Made by a program: the position numbers and the translations under genes. Under the pieces are notes generated by a model. It was given only the letters and a program-made list of their open reading frames with translations. It ran no database searches and was not told where the DNA came from. A stretch of 64,000 nt of DNA. Origin: Hysterangium stoloniferum. Taxonomy: Eukaryota; Basidiomycota; Agaricomycetes; Hysterangiales; Hysterangiaceae. The stretch spans positions 1,054,001-1,118,000 of the forward strand of contig WHVD01000007.1 of NCBI GenBank assembly GCA_015178975.1, read 5' to 3'. Below are positions 35,011-45,479 of this stretch, piece by piece (the stretch's first letter is position 1; the number at the start of each line of letters is the position of its first letter).

Positions 35011-36017
35011 TCTCAGATGGGTGAGACATCATTTTCCATTCTTTGGTTTCCCATTGTTTTGATTTACTATAATTACTAGCTAAGCACTATACTACCATCA
35101 GTCGACTTTGTATCGGCTGAGGTATGTTATTAACAGCTCTTCTTTCATGATACTCGATTACTCATCTCCATGGTTGATATTATACTTGTTATACTGGAAT
35201 GCCCTGTAATGATACTATGCATTCTAACATAGATTATTGTCCCTTCAGTGACTCATGATTTAGGTTTTTCACAGAATATTACACCAGACAACGGACTGTG
35301 CCTATGGCAGAAAGTAGGTTTATCCGTGCCACACTTGCCATGATTTAAAGTAAAAATATCACCAGTGGTTGAATAATTAAAATAATTTATAGCAGGCCTT
35401 GAGAATTTAATCGATAGAAAAGAAGTTAGTAGAAATACTTGGCATATAACTCAATCACTGGGGAACCCAAAGATATGTAAGTGTCAAATCCGGAAATATT
35501 TAGGACCTTTAACGATACTAATGAGTTAAACTGCTTAGGGATTCGAATAGAGGTTATTTCTTGACGTCTGCTTCGCATTCAGAGGACATTCCTTACATAC
35601 ACTAAAAATTTAGTACGATGCCCCAGTTGATTCATTGCAAACCTCAGGCAGCGACTGACATAACCCCTCTCACTACATAGCGTGTGTAAATAGCTCGGGC
35701 AGTTCGTGCCTTATTATAGTTGTTGTCAAGTACATATAACAGTGATTCAAAGAGATCCAAAAAAAGACGGATTCTTCTCGTAACAGGTGACAGATCTGGT
35801 GGGAGCGTGCCAACAGGCGTGCTTTTATTTTAGAGTGTCATATCGCTTAATGTGGTGCACCCCGGATTAGGACATTTGAAAAACCAACCTTAAACTCTGA
35901 ACGTTCAAATGAGATTGAATTCAAGGAAGGCTGTTCTTACTATCTATATAATTAGGGTGTTGGCTGCCGGCAGCTGCAACCCCTCATTCGTCATCCTACG
36001 ACCCCCAGTATATATAA
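35010..36017. other. Intergenic region upstream of the membrane-protein gene
   Basis: AT-rich with no convincing gene. About 35,180-35,310 is a diverged direct copy of 37,440-37,570 (TGGAATGC..TAATG..ACTATGCA and TTCATGATTT.GGTT). TATA-like boxes occur at 35,944 (CTATATAATTAG) and 36,008 (AGTATATATAAATG); the latter almost touches the ATG. Confidence 0.45.
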
Positions 36018-37388
36018 ATGCATGTTCCCCTTGTCTCATTCTCTTTACTGTGCTTTATCACCCAGGTCACCGCGCAATTCGAATTTCCATCTCCAGCTAT
36101 CGAATATGACGCACCACCTCTCGAAACCGGCGTCTTAGGAGTAACAGCATTTTTCACCCTGACAACGCTCATACAATTGATCATTGTCTCGACCTATCTA
36201 TTCCGAGGTCGTTCACCCCATATCCTACCGGCTGTAGTAGTACTATTAGGAATGCTCTTTATGATCGTTTCGAATGTACTGTTTATATTGCAGCTTCTTA
36301 CCTTTTATGTCTCTTTTGATCCGTTGTTGCCGGATAAGTTGAATCCACGATTCCATGCAGGTCAGTACAACTTGATGCAAAATATTAGGGTGCATACTTA
36401 TCAGTTGGCAGGAGAGGCGTTATTCTATGATTGGGCCGATCCGCTCATCTTTGTAGCCGTCGCACTCATTGTTCGGGACAGATATCGAACTCATACACAG
36501 AAAGCAAACTCAGATAAAACACTCACAAAACCACTACCTATAGAACTATTTATGATCCCATTTTATGTCTTCGCAGCATTCATAGTAATATTTTCCTCTT
36601 CATTCACTCGCGTATTCCAGACGTTACCGACCTTCGATGCTGGCCTTTCTGAGGCCCAGTACGAGGCCCAACTGGCCAAGTATGAGGCCAGACTAAATAT
36701 CGGAAATGACTTGGTCTATACGTCGGACGCGATATCTTTTTTTGCGACGCTTTTGTTAGTCCCACTTGTGGCATTGGTCAGATCGAGAATTGGAAGGGAC
36801 GAGGTGAGTGTGTTGTCTTTAGGATTTGGTATTTGATTGGTCTTATACGTGGATTTGGGTTAGCTTATGAACTGGACCTCGTTCGCAATAATCCCTTCCT
36901 TATGCTTCCGCATCATACCCTCAATCGTCATTACTGTCATGGACACCAACACCAAATTAGACACATTTACCAGTGAACAACTTGACCTCGCCAACATCAT
37001 CACCAACCTCGTATTTTACTTCATCGTGTTCTGCTTTTTTTGCCATATTTTCGTGTGGACGCGATTGTGGTATGGCCCTGGCGAACAATCCAACAACTCG
37101 AACAATTCGTATGGATACATAGGGGGACAGATGCCTCTGGCACAATTTCCGGGTCAGTGGGGGTATCCTCAAGGGGGTACGTACATGTATGTACAGACCA
37201 CGCCTGGCATGCAGTACCCTCCTGCACAGGGGCAGTTCCAAGGTGTACATGGACAGGTTCAGCAGTATCCTTTACCACAGGATAATGGACAGAATCCAAG
37301 TTCTGGACAGGTCACGCAGCATCCGTTACCGCAGACGCAACAGGTTTCTGGACCAGAGAAAGCGCTGCCTGCACAGCCTACCCAGTGA
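36018..37388 (+). CDS. Seven-segment membrane protein with Q/P/G-rich tail
   Basis: Two exons, 36018-36803 and 36864-37388, are joined by a 60-nt GTGAGT..TTAG intron in phase 0, giving 436 residues. Residues 1-20 look like a signal peptide (MHVPLVSFSLLCFITQVTAQ). About seven hydrophobic segments follow, near residues 39-62, 71-98, 139-152, 177-196, 234-254, 267-288 and 307-327. The last 100 residues are rich in Q, P and G with repeated QYPLPQ/QHPLPQ motifs and are probably cytosolic. The layout is receptor-like, but I see no motif that names a GPCR family; an orphan 7TM or other fungal membrane protein is equally possible. The gene is not part of the A/B repeats and looks intact. Confidence 0.8.
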
Positions 37389-37439
37389 CATCTTGTCATA
37401 TGCAACGGAGATAATCGGTTTGGACGGATACGACATGAT

Positions 37440-37570
37440 TTTTTTAGTATTTCTCACTGGAATGCAGCTCTAATGGCACTATGCACCCTAATATCTATAC
37501 GGTCTCCTCAGTCGTTCATGATTTTGGGTTATTCAGATAATGTTACACGTTCATACACACCCTGGGAAGC
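37440..37570. repeat. 3' flank duplicated upstream of the gene
   Basis: About 65-70% similar by eye to 35,180-35,310, same orientation. Both contain CTGGAATGC, a (C/G)ACTATGCA segment and a CAG(T)..TTCATGATTT stretch. It may be the relic of a tandem copy of the membrane-protein gene. Confidence 0.5.
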
Positions 37571-37749
37571 CATTGAGTCGCTTGCAAGACTGTATGTAGT
37601 TAAGAAGAGAAACCTAGTTAACCAACATGTATGGAGGACCACTCAGAAACCGGTAGCTAACTACTTACAAAATCGGTACATACTCCACTGTGGGTGTGGG
37701 AAAGTCTCCTTAGTGTTTACTTTCCTCACACTCACAGAGTGTTTTTCAA

Positions 37750-37815
37750 GAGTTATTCAACTGTTTCAACACCTCTGATCACAGTGAGCTCCACTACAGA
37801 CAGTTGATGCACATT
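37750..37815 (-). pseudogene. Family A exon 3 fragment (left piece)
   Basis: CCTCTGATCACAGTGAGCTC and CACTACAGACAGTTGATGCA are the reverse of A exon 3 (LTAIRG and QLSVVEL region). The exon seems to resume at 39,265, so about 1.45 kb including the gene at 37,845 lies within it. Confidence 0.65.
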
Positions 37816-37844
37816 GTAGAGAGTTCAATCGGAAAGTAACCTAT

Positions 37845-38432
37845 TTGGCAATAGTTCCAAGTCACGTCACAGCACAAATTCTTATATATACTTTGGCACT
37901 CAAGACGACTTCTACACAGCCAAATCAGTTTCATCAAACAGATGACCAAAACTCCATCATGTTCAACAATGCATCATCCTCCAAAGTAACCCTCAGTTCC
38001 TACTCAAAACCGACTCTTCACTCCCAAATAGAACTCCAGCCAATAACATCTCGCTTCTCCTCATCCTCAGACATCATTCCCAAGCCCCTACCAGCCCACG
38101 CATGCTCCTCCAAGAAATACCATCGTTTCCTCCGTCGACAAGGTATTCGACTCCCATATGCGCCAGACGATCCTGTCTTCATTCGTATAGAGCACTATGA
38201 TGGCTCCTCCGAAATCCTCCACTATCGATTCGATCGAGTGTTCCAACGAGATTGTTCCCCACCGTCATCGGGAATCCGTTACATGGCAACGTTCACTCCA
38301 GTAGGAGATCACGGAGGACCCAAGTTATTCAGGACCCCAGTTCCAGAGGGAAGTCAAGTAGAGCCTCATCAAGGTCGTCGTCGATTTGTGTTCCTTGCGT
38401 GGTTGTGGAGCCTACTCACCACCTGGTTCTAA
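37845..38432 (+). CDS. Hypothetical protein, 195 residues
   Basis: A single open frame with a non-repetitive composition. The start may be 37,845 (MAIVPSHVTAQ) or, more likely, the internal ATG at 37,959 (MFNNASSSKVTLSSY), which would give 157 residues. A Ser/Thr-rich N-terminus precedes a basic, aromatic-rich core (RRQGIRLPYAPDDPVF, IRIEHYDGSSEILHYRF) and a hydrophobic C-terminus (FVFLAWLWSLLTTWF) that could be a tail anchor. I do not recognise the family. Expression is not shown by the sequence. Confidence 0.5.
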   Translation: MAIVPSHVTAQILIYTLALKTTSTQPNQFHQTDDQNSIMFNNASSSKVTLSSYSKPTLHSQIELQPITSRFSSSSDIIPKPLPAHACSSKKYHRFLRRQGIRLPYAPDDPVFIRIEHYDGSSEILHYRFDRVFQRDCSPPSSGIRYMATFTPVGDHGGPKLFRTPVPEGSQVEPHQGRRRFVFLAWLWSLLTTWF

Positions 38433-38439
38433 AATGGTG

Positions 38440-39264
38440 ATTGATTGTGTCCCCTCCTTATACTGCAAAACTAGGAACAGAACACGTCTAATCTCAGTTC
38501 ATCGATTAGCAGTGTTGTCAAGGTTTCAAAATCAAGCATAGCATTTGAGGGTGACGCATTATCATGGGATTCTTGAGTGTTTCTGACTCATATCATCGAT
38601 GCTTCATCAGCCATCACTTCTATTACTCCATCATCCCTATTGTCTGACTCACTTCCCCTATTGTTCTATTGTATTTCCCCATTTATCCGTGTCACATGTC
38701 TGATCTCATCTTTTGTTTGTCATTCTCTTATTGTTCAGCACAGCCTCCCCCTATTATTGTTCACAGCTTTAGTAACACTCCTATTGTGATGACTCAGAGA
38801 TGACTCACACCATATCGCATCGTTATTGTGTCGCTGTTTGTAGATGTTTGATTTGACCTGTGCTCTCTCATGTATATAAGGGCCTCTCTTTTGCCCACTA
38901 TTGAACAAGCAATTTCGTTGTATCTCATTTCGAAGCTCATTCTTAAGGACAATCTCTTAAGTCTTACTCACAATCTCACTCCTATGGCCAGTAAGGGATA
39001 CTGTTGTGTCTCTTATTGTTGAAGTTCTTCGCTCTACGACATTGGGCTTACGTCAGCCTTTTGTATCCATATCCAATTACATAATACAAGGTCCGATCTC
39101 TAGCCTCTCGCTCTGAGTGTGTTTGGTTATAGACTGGTTTCACGAACGACTGTGTTAGTGACCGTCATAAAGACTTGACCGTTGCACGCAGGTTATTAGG
39201 TCTTTTCCTAGTAACGAACTTACAACGTGACAAGTCATGTTCATGATAACTGCAAGGTGCTTAA
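38440..39264. other. Pyrimidine-rich region with TATA box, possible LTR remnant
   Basis: It contains ATGTATATAAGGGCCTCTC near 38,870, downstream pyrimidine-rich DNA and CTTAAGGACAATCTCTTAAG. This resembles the promoter part of a fungal LTR, but I found no convincing TG..CA ends with a 5-bp duplication. No gene is supported. Confidence 0.35.
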
Positions 39265-39503
39265 GGAGGAAGGGAGGTGGATTGCAGGGGGATGACAAAT
39301 ATTGGTGATTTGAAGAATAAATGACGATGCAACCTCATTGATGTTCATGTGTAGTGGTGATTTTATGACAGCATTGTAAAGTGAAGATGTAATTGAAGCT
39401 GATCACCGATCTACTGTACATCTGATGATCGAGTGCCGGGACACCAGAGGAAGGCCAAACCCAAAGATACTATCAGTTTGTCAGTGTGTCCTCCCTTCCT
39501 CCA
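39265..39503 (-). pseudogene. Family A exon 3 fragment (right piece)
   Basis: Reverse of A exon 3 (ACAGCATTGTAAAG, GAGTGCCGGGACACCAGAGG, CCAAACCCAAAGAT). At 39,503 it meets exon 4 in the opposite orientation, so two A copies are joined here as an inverted junction. Confidence 0.7.
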
Positions 39504-39529
39504 TTCTGTGTTTCATCCACCAATCTGCC

Positions 39530-40200
39530 TTGTTTTGACATATTGCTGGAGATGCATTGAAGGTTATAGTGGATGACACAAATCTCCATATAACATCCTT
39601 GACTGTTCATATCGATCTGGACACACACATTGTTTTTGCTGTGACGTGATATCTTTACCCTGAAAACCTTCTTCAACGACAGCATGCTCCGTACTGATTA
39701 TATCAACCAGCTGAACATGGTTTCTTCGCTCATTGAGCCCCCCCCTATGGTATGTTGACAATGTTTTACCTTCCAGCATCATCTCATATCCGTGCATTCA
39801 AATATCCCACCAGTATGATCCCGACACACATGCATCCACATTTCTGGCTCCTCTTGTCAAGCAGGAAACTCATTGAGGTTATTCTGATGCTGATGGCTGC
39901 ACCTTCCCACATCAACTCTGCATGTACCACAGTGGGCAGCAGAAATATAACTGCCATTCTCACTCATCTTAGTCGACATTGTGACTCAATGCGTGGATCA
40001 ATCAACGATCCATCCACCCATCTGCTTTGAGAAATTAGACATCATGGCTCATTCCCTCCTTTGAGTTATCACCACACCTTTTACCGGTGTGTTGGTAACC
40101 TCTAATTAGAACTCCACATCAGTGTTAAAAGATAATTTTTGGCCTGCTGATGCTCTTGTTCCATCCATTCCGCACAATATATCATAATTTCTCTTGGCTA
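39530..40200 (+). pseudogene. Family A exons 4-5 fragment
   Basis: Exon 4 (TATTGCTGGAGATGCATTGA, then VDDTNLHI-type text) and exon 5 (GGTTATTCTGATGCTGATGG, CGACATTGTGACTCAATGCG) are present with broken frames. Several CG sites of other copies read TG or CA here, so CpG decay has begun. Confidence 0.6.
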
Positions 40201-40254
40201 ACACAGACACATTATGCAAACCAGGAGGAAGAATAGTACTATTACTCTTTACTT

Positions 40255-40370
40255 AGCTTCCCTTTTGGAAATATTTATAATCTATGTAAAGCTACATACT
40301 TTGAGTGAATTCAGGAGTGCTTACATATAGTCACCTTTTACCACATATGTGTGGTTGGCAGCTTCTCATT
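40255..40370 (-). pseudogene. Family B 3' fragment, left of an insert
   Basis: Minus-strand B C-terminal block (GCTACATACTTTGAG, then TTGGCAGCTTCTCATT). It is cut at 40,370 by an 864-bp insert and resumes briefly at about 41,235-41,268 (CACACATTGCATATATT). Confidence 0.55.
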
Positions 40371-41234
40371 AAAAATTACGTGAATCATGTTAAAACAGTG
40401 CTACAAAAATATATCTTCAAATTCATAAGCATTGAGGAAGTGTATTCAAGATGTGGCAGTTGAGTGCTTGTGACGGTGATCTGGTCCAATATACTAACTA
40501 ACAAACATAAGAAAGACTAACACCTGTAAGAATTACATAAGCAGGGTGAAAATATTGACCTGAGCTGGATTTGAACCAGTGACCACTAAGTTTGGATTAA
40601 ATGTCTAGTGCTCTTAACCCCTGAGCTATCAGGTCATTAAGAGTAGTTCTATTAAGAACCAGTTACTACTGAGATGATTAGTCATCAGTAAGATATTAAT
40701 ATATCCAGGTCAGCCATTACTCATTCAATAACGCCAACTATAAAAAGTCCAGAACTGCACAATACTGATAGCCAGTATCAATGCTGAAACAGCATTGTAA
40801 ACGAGAACTTTGGCAGTTCCGAATATGGTAACTTGCAATTTCTTGGCTCAGCTCATCCAATAAACCAGTGTTCCAGGGCTATTATACTCTAAATGCAGAA
40901 AAGTTGATGGAGTGTGACAGAAATAACCCCTTGTCACAAAGCTTGCACGTGGCCATAATAATGTGTGGCTTGGCTTCTGTTATCTAACTGTCAATGACAG
41001 AGGTGCTTCTTTCATCTTCATATGACCCAAATACACTCTTCCTTACACACCTTAACAAGTTACAAGGGGTAAACCCATGGGGGCAAGTCCCCATATATAT
41101 ATGTACATCACAACTTTTCTGTGTCAACAATTCTAAGTATTTATCAGAGTATGTGATCTATGTAACTCAGAATCAGAACCTTACTTTAAAATGATCATTA
41201 ATTATATTTTATACTTTTATATGCTTTTGAAATT
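40371..41234. mobile_element. 864-bp insert with tRNA-like sequence
   Basis: The B text on either side (CTTCTCATT | CATTGA) is continuous when this block is removed; CATT(A/G)A may be the target duplication. It is AT-rich and has no long ORF. A tRNA-like segment lies near one end on the minus strand. A tRNA-derived SINE or another non-autonomous element are both possible. Confidence 0.5.
40557..40635 (-). other. tRNA-like sequence (pseudo-tRNA or SINE head)
   Basis: On the minus strand the ends GACCTGA and TCAGGTC pair perfectly over 7 bp. An A-box-like TAGCTCAGGGG and a B-box-like GGTTCAAATCC are present, and the D stem GCTC/GAGC and T stem CTGG/CCAG form. The anticodon stem (ACTAG/TTAGT) closes a 15-nt loop with no U at the position before any anticodon, so this is not a normal tRNA. 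The boxes could still drive RNA polymerase III. Confidence 0.6.
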
Positions 41235-41269
41235 CATTGAACCCTATCCACACATTGCATATATTTGTG

Positions 41270-41765
41270 ACTCCGACGATGGTTTTCATTTCCATAGGGA
41301 ACCACATGGTCGAAAAAATGCCCCAAAGCATTCAAATTTCATGTATTTCATGTGGAGAACATATGCCCGCATATCGTCTGGACAAATAATATCTCCCTAT
41401 GACATCGGGCTAGATTTAACCAAGTTAAGAATTGTGAGCTGCGAGACTTAGACCCAGCACTCAATAAAAGAATCCTTGTGTCTGGTCAAACTCTCGATCA
41501 ATATTGAAGAGTTCTTGCCAATAGCTGGACTATGCATAGCACAAACGAGTTCATAAACAAGAATGGCGCTCAGTGCAAACCGAGTGGATATCTCCTTTCA
41601 GCTCAGTTGGAGCATGTTGCATGATGTACTATAACCACCTTTTTTGCCAAAGGTGAGCGGTCCTGAATGTGAAAACGAGACCAGAAGGTATACTGCAGCA
41701 TGATTTCAATTTAAGTTAGTTCAACCCTGATGTGAGCCATAAGAACGTTCAAAAGGGGTTTAGCC
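41270..41765 (-). pseudogene. Family C repeat copy
   Basis: Matches 5,100-5,732: CGTCTGGACAAATAATATC, GAATTGTGAGCTGCGAGACT, and CCTTTTTTGCCAAAGGTGAGCGG. The minus frame is broken. Joined on the left to a B fragment and on the right to an A exon 3 fragment. Confidence 0.55.
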
Positions 41766-41769
41766 TCCT

Positions 41770-42340
41770 GGAAAAACACTAGCCTTTGGAGAAAATGATG
41801 TGATGTCGCGACACACGTTTGTAACCAGAATTCAATGCAACCTCTGATTGCAGTGAGCTCCTCTACAGACAATTGACACACATGGCAGATGTTTTGCACG
41901 ATATCCGCAGGTTCGTCGAAGAGGAAGGGGTGTTGATGACATGACAAATATCGTGCGATGTGTATGTTGAAGCAACACACGCAGTGGATCAAGAACACGT
42001 CTCTGACTGATTATGTAAGCAACTGTACAGTACATATGTATGAGATCACATGTATGTTAACAGTGTAGAATGAATGTCGACGCAACCTCATCCACGTTGG
42101 TGTGTAACGGTGATTTTATGACAGCATTGTAAAGCGATGACGTAATTATGGCCGAGCTCTATCGTACGATTGAGCGCCGGGACACCAGTAGAATGCCGAA
42201 CCCAACGATGCCATAACATTGGCAGTGTGTCCTCCGCCCCTCCTCTGTTCAAGACTTGAATCACAGAAACGCTCTAAGACCACCCGCGCCTGTTCTCGAA
42301 TTCGACGTGGGTAAGTGGGTCCAATCACACTTCTCATAAA
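41770..42340 (-). pseudogene. Family A exon 3 fragment, interrupted
   Basis: Reverse of exon 3 from RTYPRRIREQ-type text at 42,320 down to the VEELTAIRGCIEFW region at 41,830 and the first bases of intron 3. A 98-bp insert splits it at 41,965-42,062. Exons 1, 2, 4 and 5 are absent. Confidence 0.65.
41965..42062 (-). mobile_element. 98-bp solo LTR-like fossil
   Basis: It starts TGTTGAAGC and ends ATGTTAACA, flanked by the 5-bp duplication GTGTA at 41,960-41,964 and 42,063-42,067. Excision restores A exon 3. In reverse orientation it shares TACAGTTGCT(T/C)AC and ATCCACTG(C/T)GTGT with the 164-bp LTR at 56,200-56,363, so both belong to one family; the very short length suggests a TRIM-like or internally shortened LTR. 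Confidence 0.85.
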
Positions 42341-42344
42341 GGGC

Positions 42345-42620
42345 CTTGGGATTGATTGGGAATGGAAGTTGCAGTGAGGGAGCTTGGGCTGGGAGGCTTT
42401 CTATTCACAGTAGAGGCATTTTGGTTTGGATTCAGAGTTGCTGAACCTCAAGGAGTGTCATCGACGTTTCGATTAAAGGAGTGTGTTGAAATTTTGGCCA
42501 TTCGGTAATAATCTCAACAAGATGACACTTGTGGGTCCTAATATATTTCTCGATGACACTACATAGTAGCTTAGTAATATCAACGCTTTTTGCTCGCTAC
42601 CCCCCCCCCCTTTGCGTCAA
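42345..42620. other. Unassigned DNA with poly-C run
   Basis: Between two opposed A fragments. It contains a run of C at 42,601-42,610 and no supported gene. It does not match the A or B flanks by eye. Confidence 0.35.
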
Positions 42621-42624
42621 CATA

Positions 42625-43420
42625 TCTCCCTCCTCTTCAACCTTGAATATACTGTGGAAAATACCTGCCATATGCGTCAGCTATCTATGGAGGAGTTCAC
42701 TGCGATCAGAGATTGCATTGAATTCTGAGTACAACCGTGCGTCGCGACATCACATCTGTCCACTAAATCCACAACAGACAAAATGACCGACTTTCCTTGT
42801 ATACTTCTCCTATACAGCTTCTCATATGTTTCATCCACCAAGACGCCCGGTTTCGGGATATTGCTGGAGATGTATTAAAGGTTATAGTGGAAGAAACAAA
42901 CCTCCATACAGCGTCCTTGACTCTTCATATCGATGACGACAAATTGTACTCACTGTGGCAGGACATATGCGGCTTGAAAACTTTCTTAGACGACAGCGCG
43001 CTTCGCAACGATCATATCAACCAGCTGAATGTGGTTTTTTAGCTCATGGAGCCGCTGCTATGGTATGTGAGAATGCTTTATCTTCCAGCATTATCTCATA
43101 TCCGCCCGTGAAATATCCTACCAGTCTGACTCTAAGACGCACGAGATCAAAATGGAGGATCCTCTGGGCAGGCGAGCGACTAATCGAGGTCACTCTGAAC
43201 CTGATAGCTGGATCTTCGGACATCGAATATGCGTGTACCACAGTCGGCAGAATATAATCCCCATTCTCCCTCCCATTCTTCCACATTGTGATCCAATGTC
43301 CCGCTTAATCAACGATCATGTCCTCGGGTACTGCTGTGACCAATTAAACCTCATGGCTCATTCCTTCCTTTGCGTCATTGCCACCCCTTTCAGTGTGTGT
43401 GCCTAACATCTAATTTAAAC
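42625..43420 (+). pseudogene. Family A fragment, exon 3 end to exon 5
   Basis: Exon 3 end (ACTGCGATCAGAGATTGCAT), intron 3, exon 4 (DARFRDIAGDVLKVI; HTASLTLHIDDDKLYSLW) and exon 5 (LIEVTLNLIAGSSDIEYA) follow in order. Stops occur inside exon 4 and exon 5 is shortened. A short piece of exon 3 text (GGACACACTGCCAAGCTTAT) repeats at 43,440-43,500 before the next copy. Confidence 0.6.
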
Positions 43421-43529
43421 TCAGGGGGGTCTGGATTTCACATGGTATACAGGGGAAGAACGAGGGACACACTGCCAAGCTTATGACAGCTTATGGGCTT
43501 TTGAATTGATGTCGATAACTGCGCCTTAA

Positions 43530-43904
43530 AAGCACACCCTTTATTTCCCATATGAGTAAAAATCGCCACCCACCAATACCAACTTCAAACGAGACGACTC
43601 AAAACACTGAAATTCCCACATTATGCGGTGACAGGTTCCATTTGTGTTCCTGGGGTAGACGATCTCATGAGGGGGAAGGAATTAGTGTAGAAAATAGTAA
43701 GGCCCTGGAGACTATCCTAGATTCTTCAATATTGAAGGAGGGTGAGTCGGCTTCCAAGTCATTAAAAAGGAAGGAATGAAACGCTGGGTATCCTGTATGA
43801 AGCACCGCGACAATGCTATAGCTGGAAATTCACACCCCTGATAACTGCGCCTTAAAAGCACACCATTCATTTCCCATATCAGTAAAAATTGCTACCCACC
43901 AATA
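43530..43904 (+). repeat. Duplicated A leader region
   Basis: The leader GCGCCTTAAAAGCACACC with CATATGAGTAAAAATCGC / CATATCAGTAAAAATTGC occurs twice (43,520-43,590 and 43,846-43,915), each followed by ACCAAC/ATCAACTTCAAACGAGA-type text from the A start. The second precedes A copy 12. The expected ATG reads ATA/ATAC in both. Confidence 0.55.
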
Positions 43905-45447
43905 TCAACTTCAAACGAGAAGACTCAAAACAGGCACGATATAATGCCTGCTGAAACCCTGTTACAAGGCATTGAGTCTCTACAACCCTTGCTTTCCCCG
44001 GCTGTATTGAGTTTGGAACAACAGGAGATAAATGACACGGGACTGAGGGAAAGAGAAAGAAAGCTGCGCTGATGGCAAAGTTGACGACATACGAGGGAAT
44101 AGCACGTGCATATGGAAACGACAAGCACTTTAGCAAGTTTTTACAGAAGTATCTTACGCCGCCAAGACTGGGAAGAATAATTCAAGAGATCGTTGATTTA
44201 ATGAGGTAGGGATAAAGCACCGTAAATAATTGAATACACTCAAAACACTCACGTTTTTGTAGACCAACTTATCCGTCTCGGATTCGACACCAGGCGTCAG
44301 TGGTCTTAGATGGGTTCTGGTTTTCAAGTGTTGAACAGTGGAGGGGGGACGGTCACACTGCAAAACTGATGACTTGTTTATGTTTTGCCTTCCTATTTTG
44401 TCCTGGAGCTCGATTGTCAGATGTAGATCGACCATCAACTGCAATTACGTCATCGCTTTACAATGTGCTCATCGAATCACCGTTACACACCAACCTGGAT
44501 GACGTTGCGTCGACATTTATCGTACAAATCGTCAGATATTCATCATCCTTGTTTAAAAGTACCGTTCTCCTCGGCGACCTTGGGGATATTGTGGAATTGG
44601 TCAGCCACGTGCGTCAATTGTCTGTAGAGGAGCTCACTGCGATCAGAGGTTGTATTGAATTTTGGTTACAACCGTGCGTCGCGATATCACATCCTTTTAT
44701 CCTGCCCACCAAACCACAACAGACAAAATCCTCCCCACCGAGGTCTTTTGTATGAATCTCCGACACAGCTTCTCCTGTGTTGTATGCACCAAGATCCCTG
44801 GTTTCGAGACATTGCTGGAGATGTTTTGAAGGGTATAGTGGACGAAACAGCCCTCCATACAACGTCCTTGAGTATGAATATCGATGAGGACACATCGTAT
44901 TCACTGCGGCATGATATCTAGGCCCTGCAAACCTTCTTCGAGGACAGCACGCTCAGCAGCGATCACATAAACCAGCTGAATGTTGTTTCTTCTTTCATTG
45001 AGCTGCTCCGATGGTATGTTGAAAATGGTTTACCTTCCAGAATCGTCTCCTATATGCCCTTGAAACTATCCAATCAGTCTGATTCTGACGCACACGAGTC
45101 CAAATTCGTGGCTCCTCTGGTCAGGCGAGCAACTTATCAAGATCACTCTGAACCTGATAGGTGGATCTTCCGACATCGAATCGGCATGTACCACAGTGCG
45201 CAGCCTCGATATGATCACCATGTTCTCTCGTCTTCTTCCACATTGTGACGCAATGCGCTGCTCAATCAACGATCAACCCCTCGGTCGCTACCTTGAAAGA
45301 CTAACCATCGTGGCTCATTCCTTCCTTCATGTCATCGCCACACCTTTACCCGGTGTGTGCGCAACATCTAATTCAAAGTTTCTATCCGTGTTAGAGCATC
45401 ATGACTGGCCTGCCGATGCTCTTCTTCCGTCTCTTCCGTACGCATAA
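43905..45447 (+). pseudogene. Family A copy 12
   Basis: The exon 1 text is short and broken and its start codon is lost. Much of exon 2 is missing (text resumes at CTGCGCTGATGGCAAAGTTG, 44,065). Exon 3 (44,300-44,670; AITSSLYNVLIESPLHTN), exon 4 (44,740-45,010; DPWFRDIAGDVLKGI) and exon 5 (45,130-45,447) are fairly well kept with at least one stop. Not functional as a whole. Confidence 0.6.
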
Positions 45448-45479
45448 TTTCTCTTGAATAACACCGATAGACAGGAGGA

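Noticed and set aside
37473-37778. 101-codon plus ORF
   Set aside because: Crosses the duplicated 3' flank and runs into reversed A exon 3; no independent support.
38574-38943. Solo LTR with a 4-bp TTCT duplication
   Set aside because: The TATA region is suggestive, but the duplication is only 4 bp, the flanks cannot be checked against an empty site, and the match could be chance.
40557-40635. Functional tRNA gene
   Set aside because: The anticodon loop is 15 nt with no U33 and no sensible anticodon; only the ends and the box motifs are tRNA-like.
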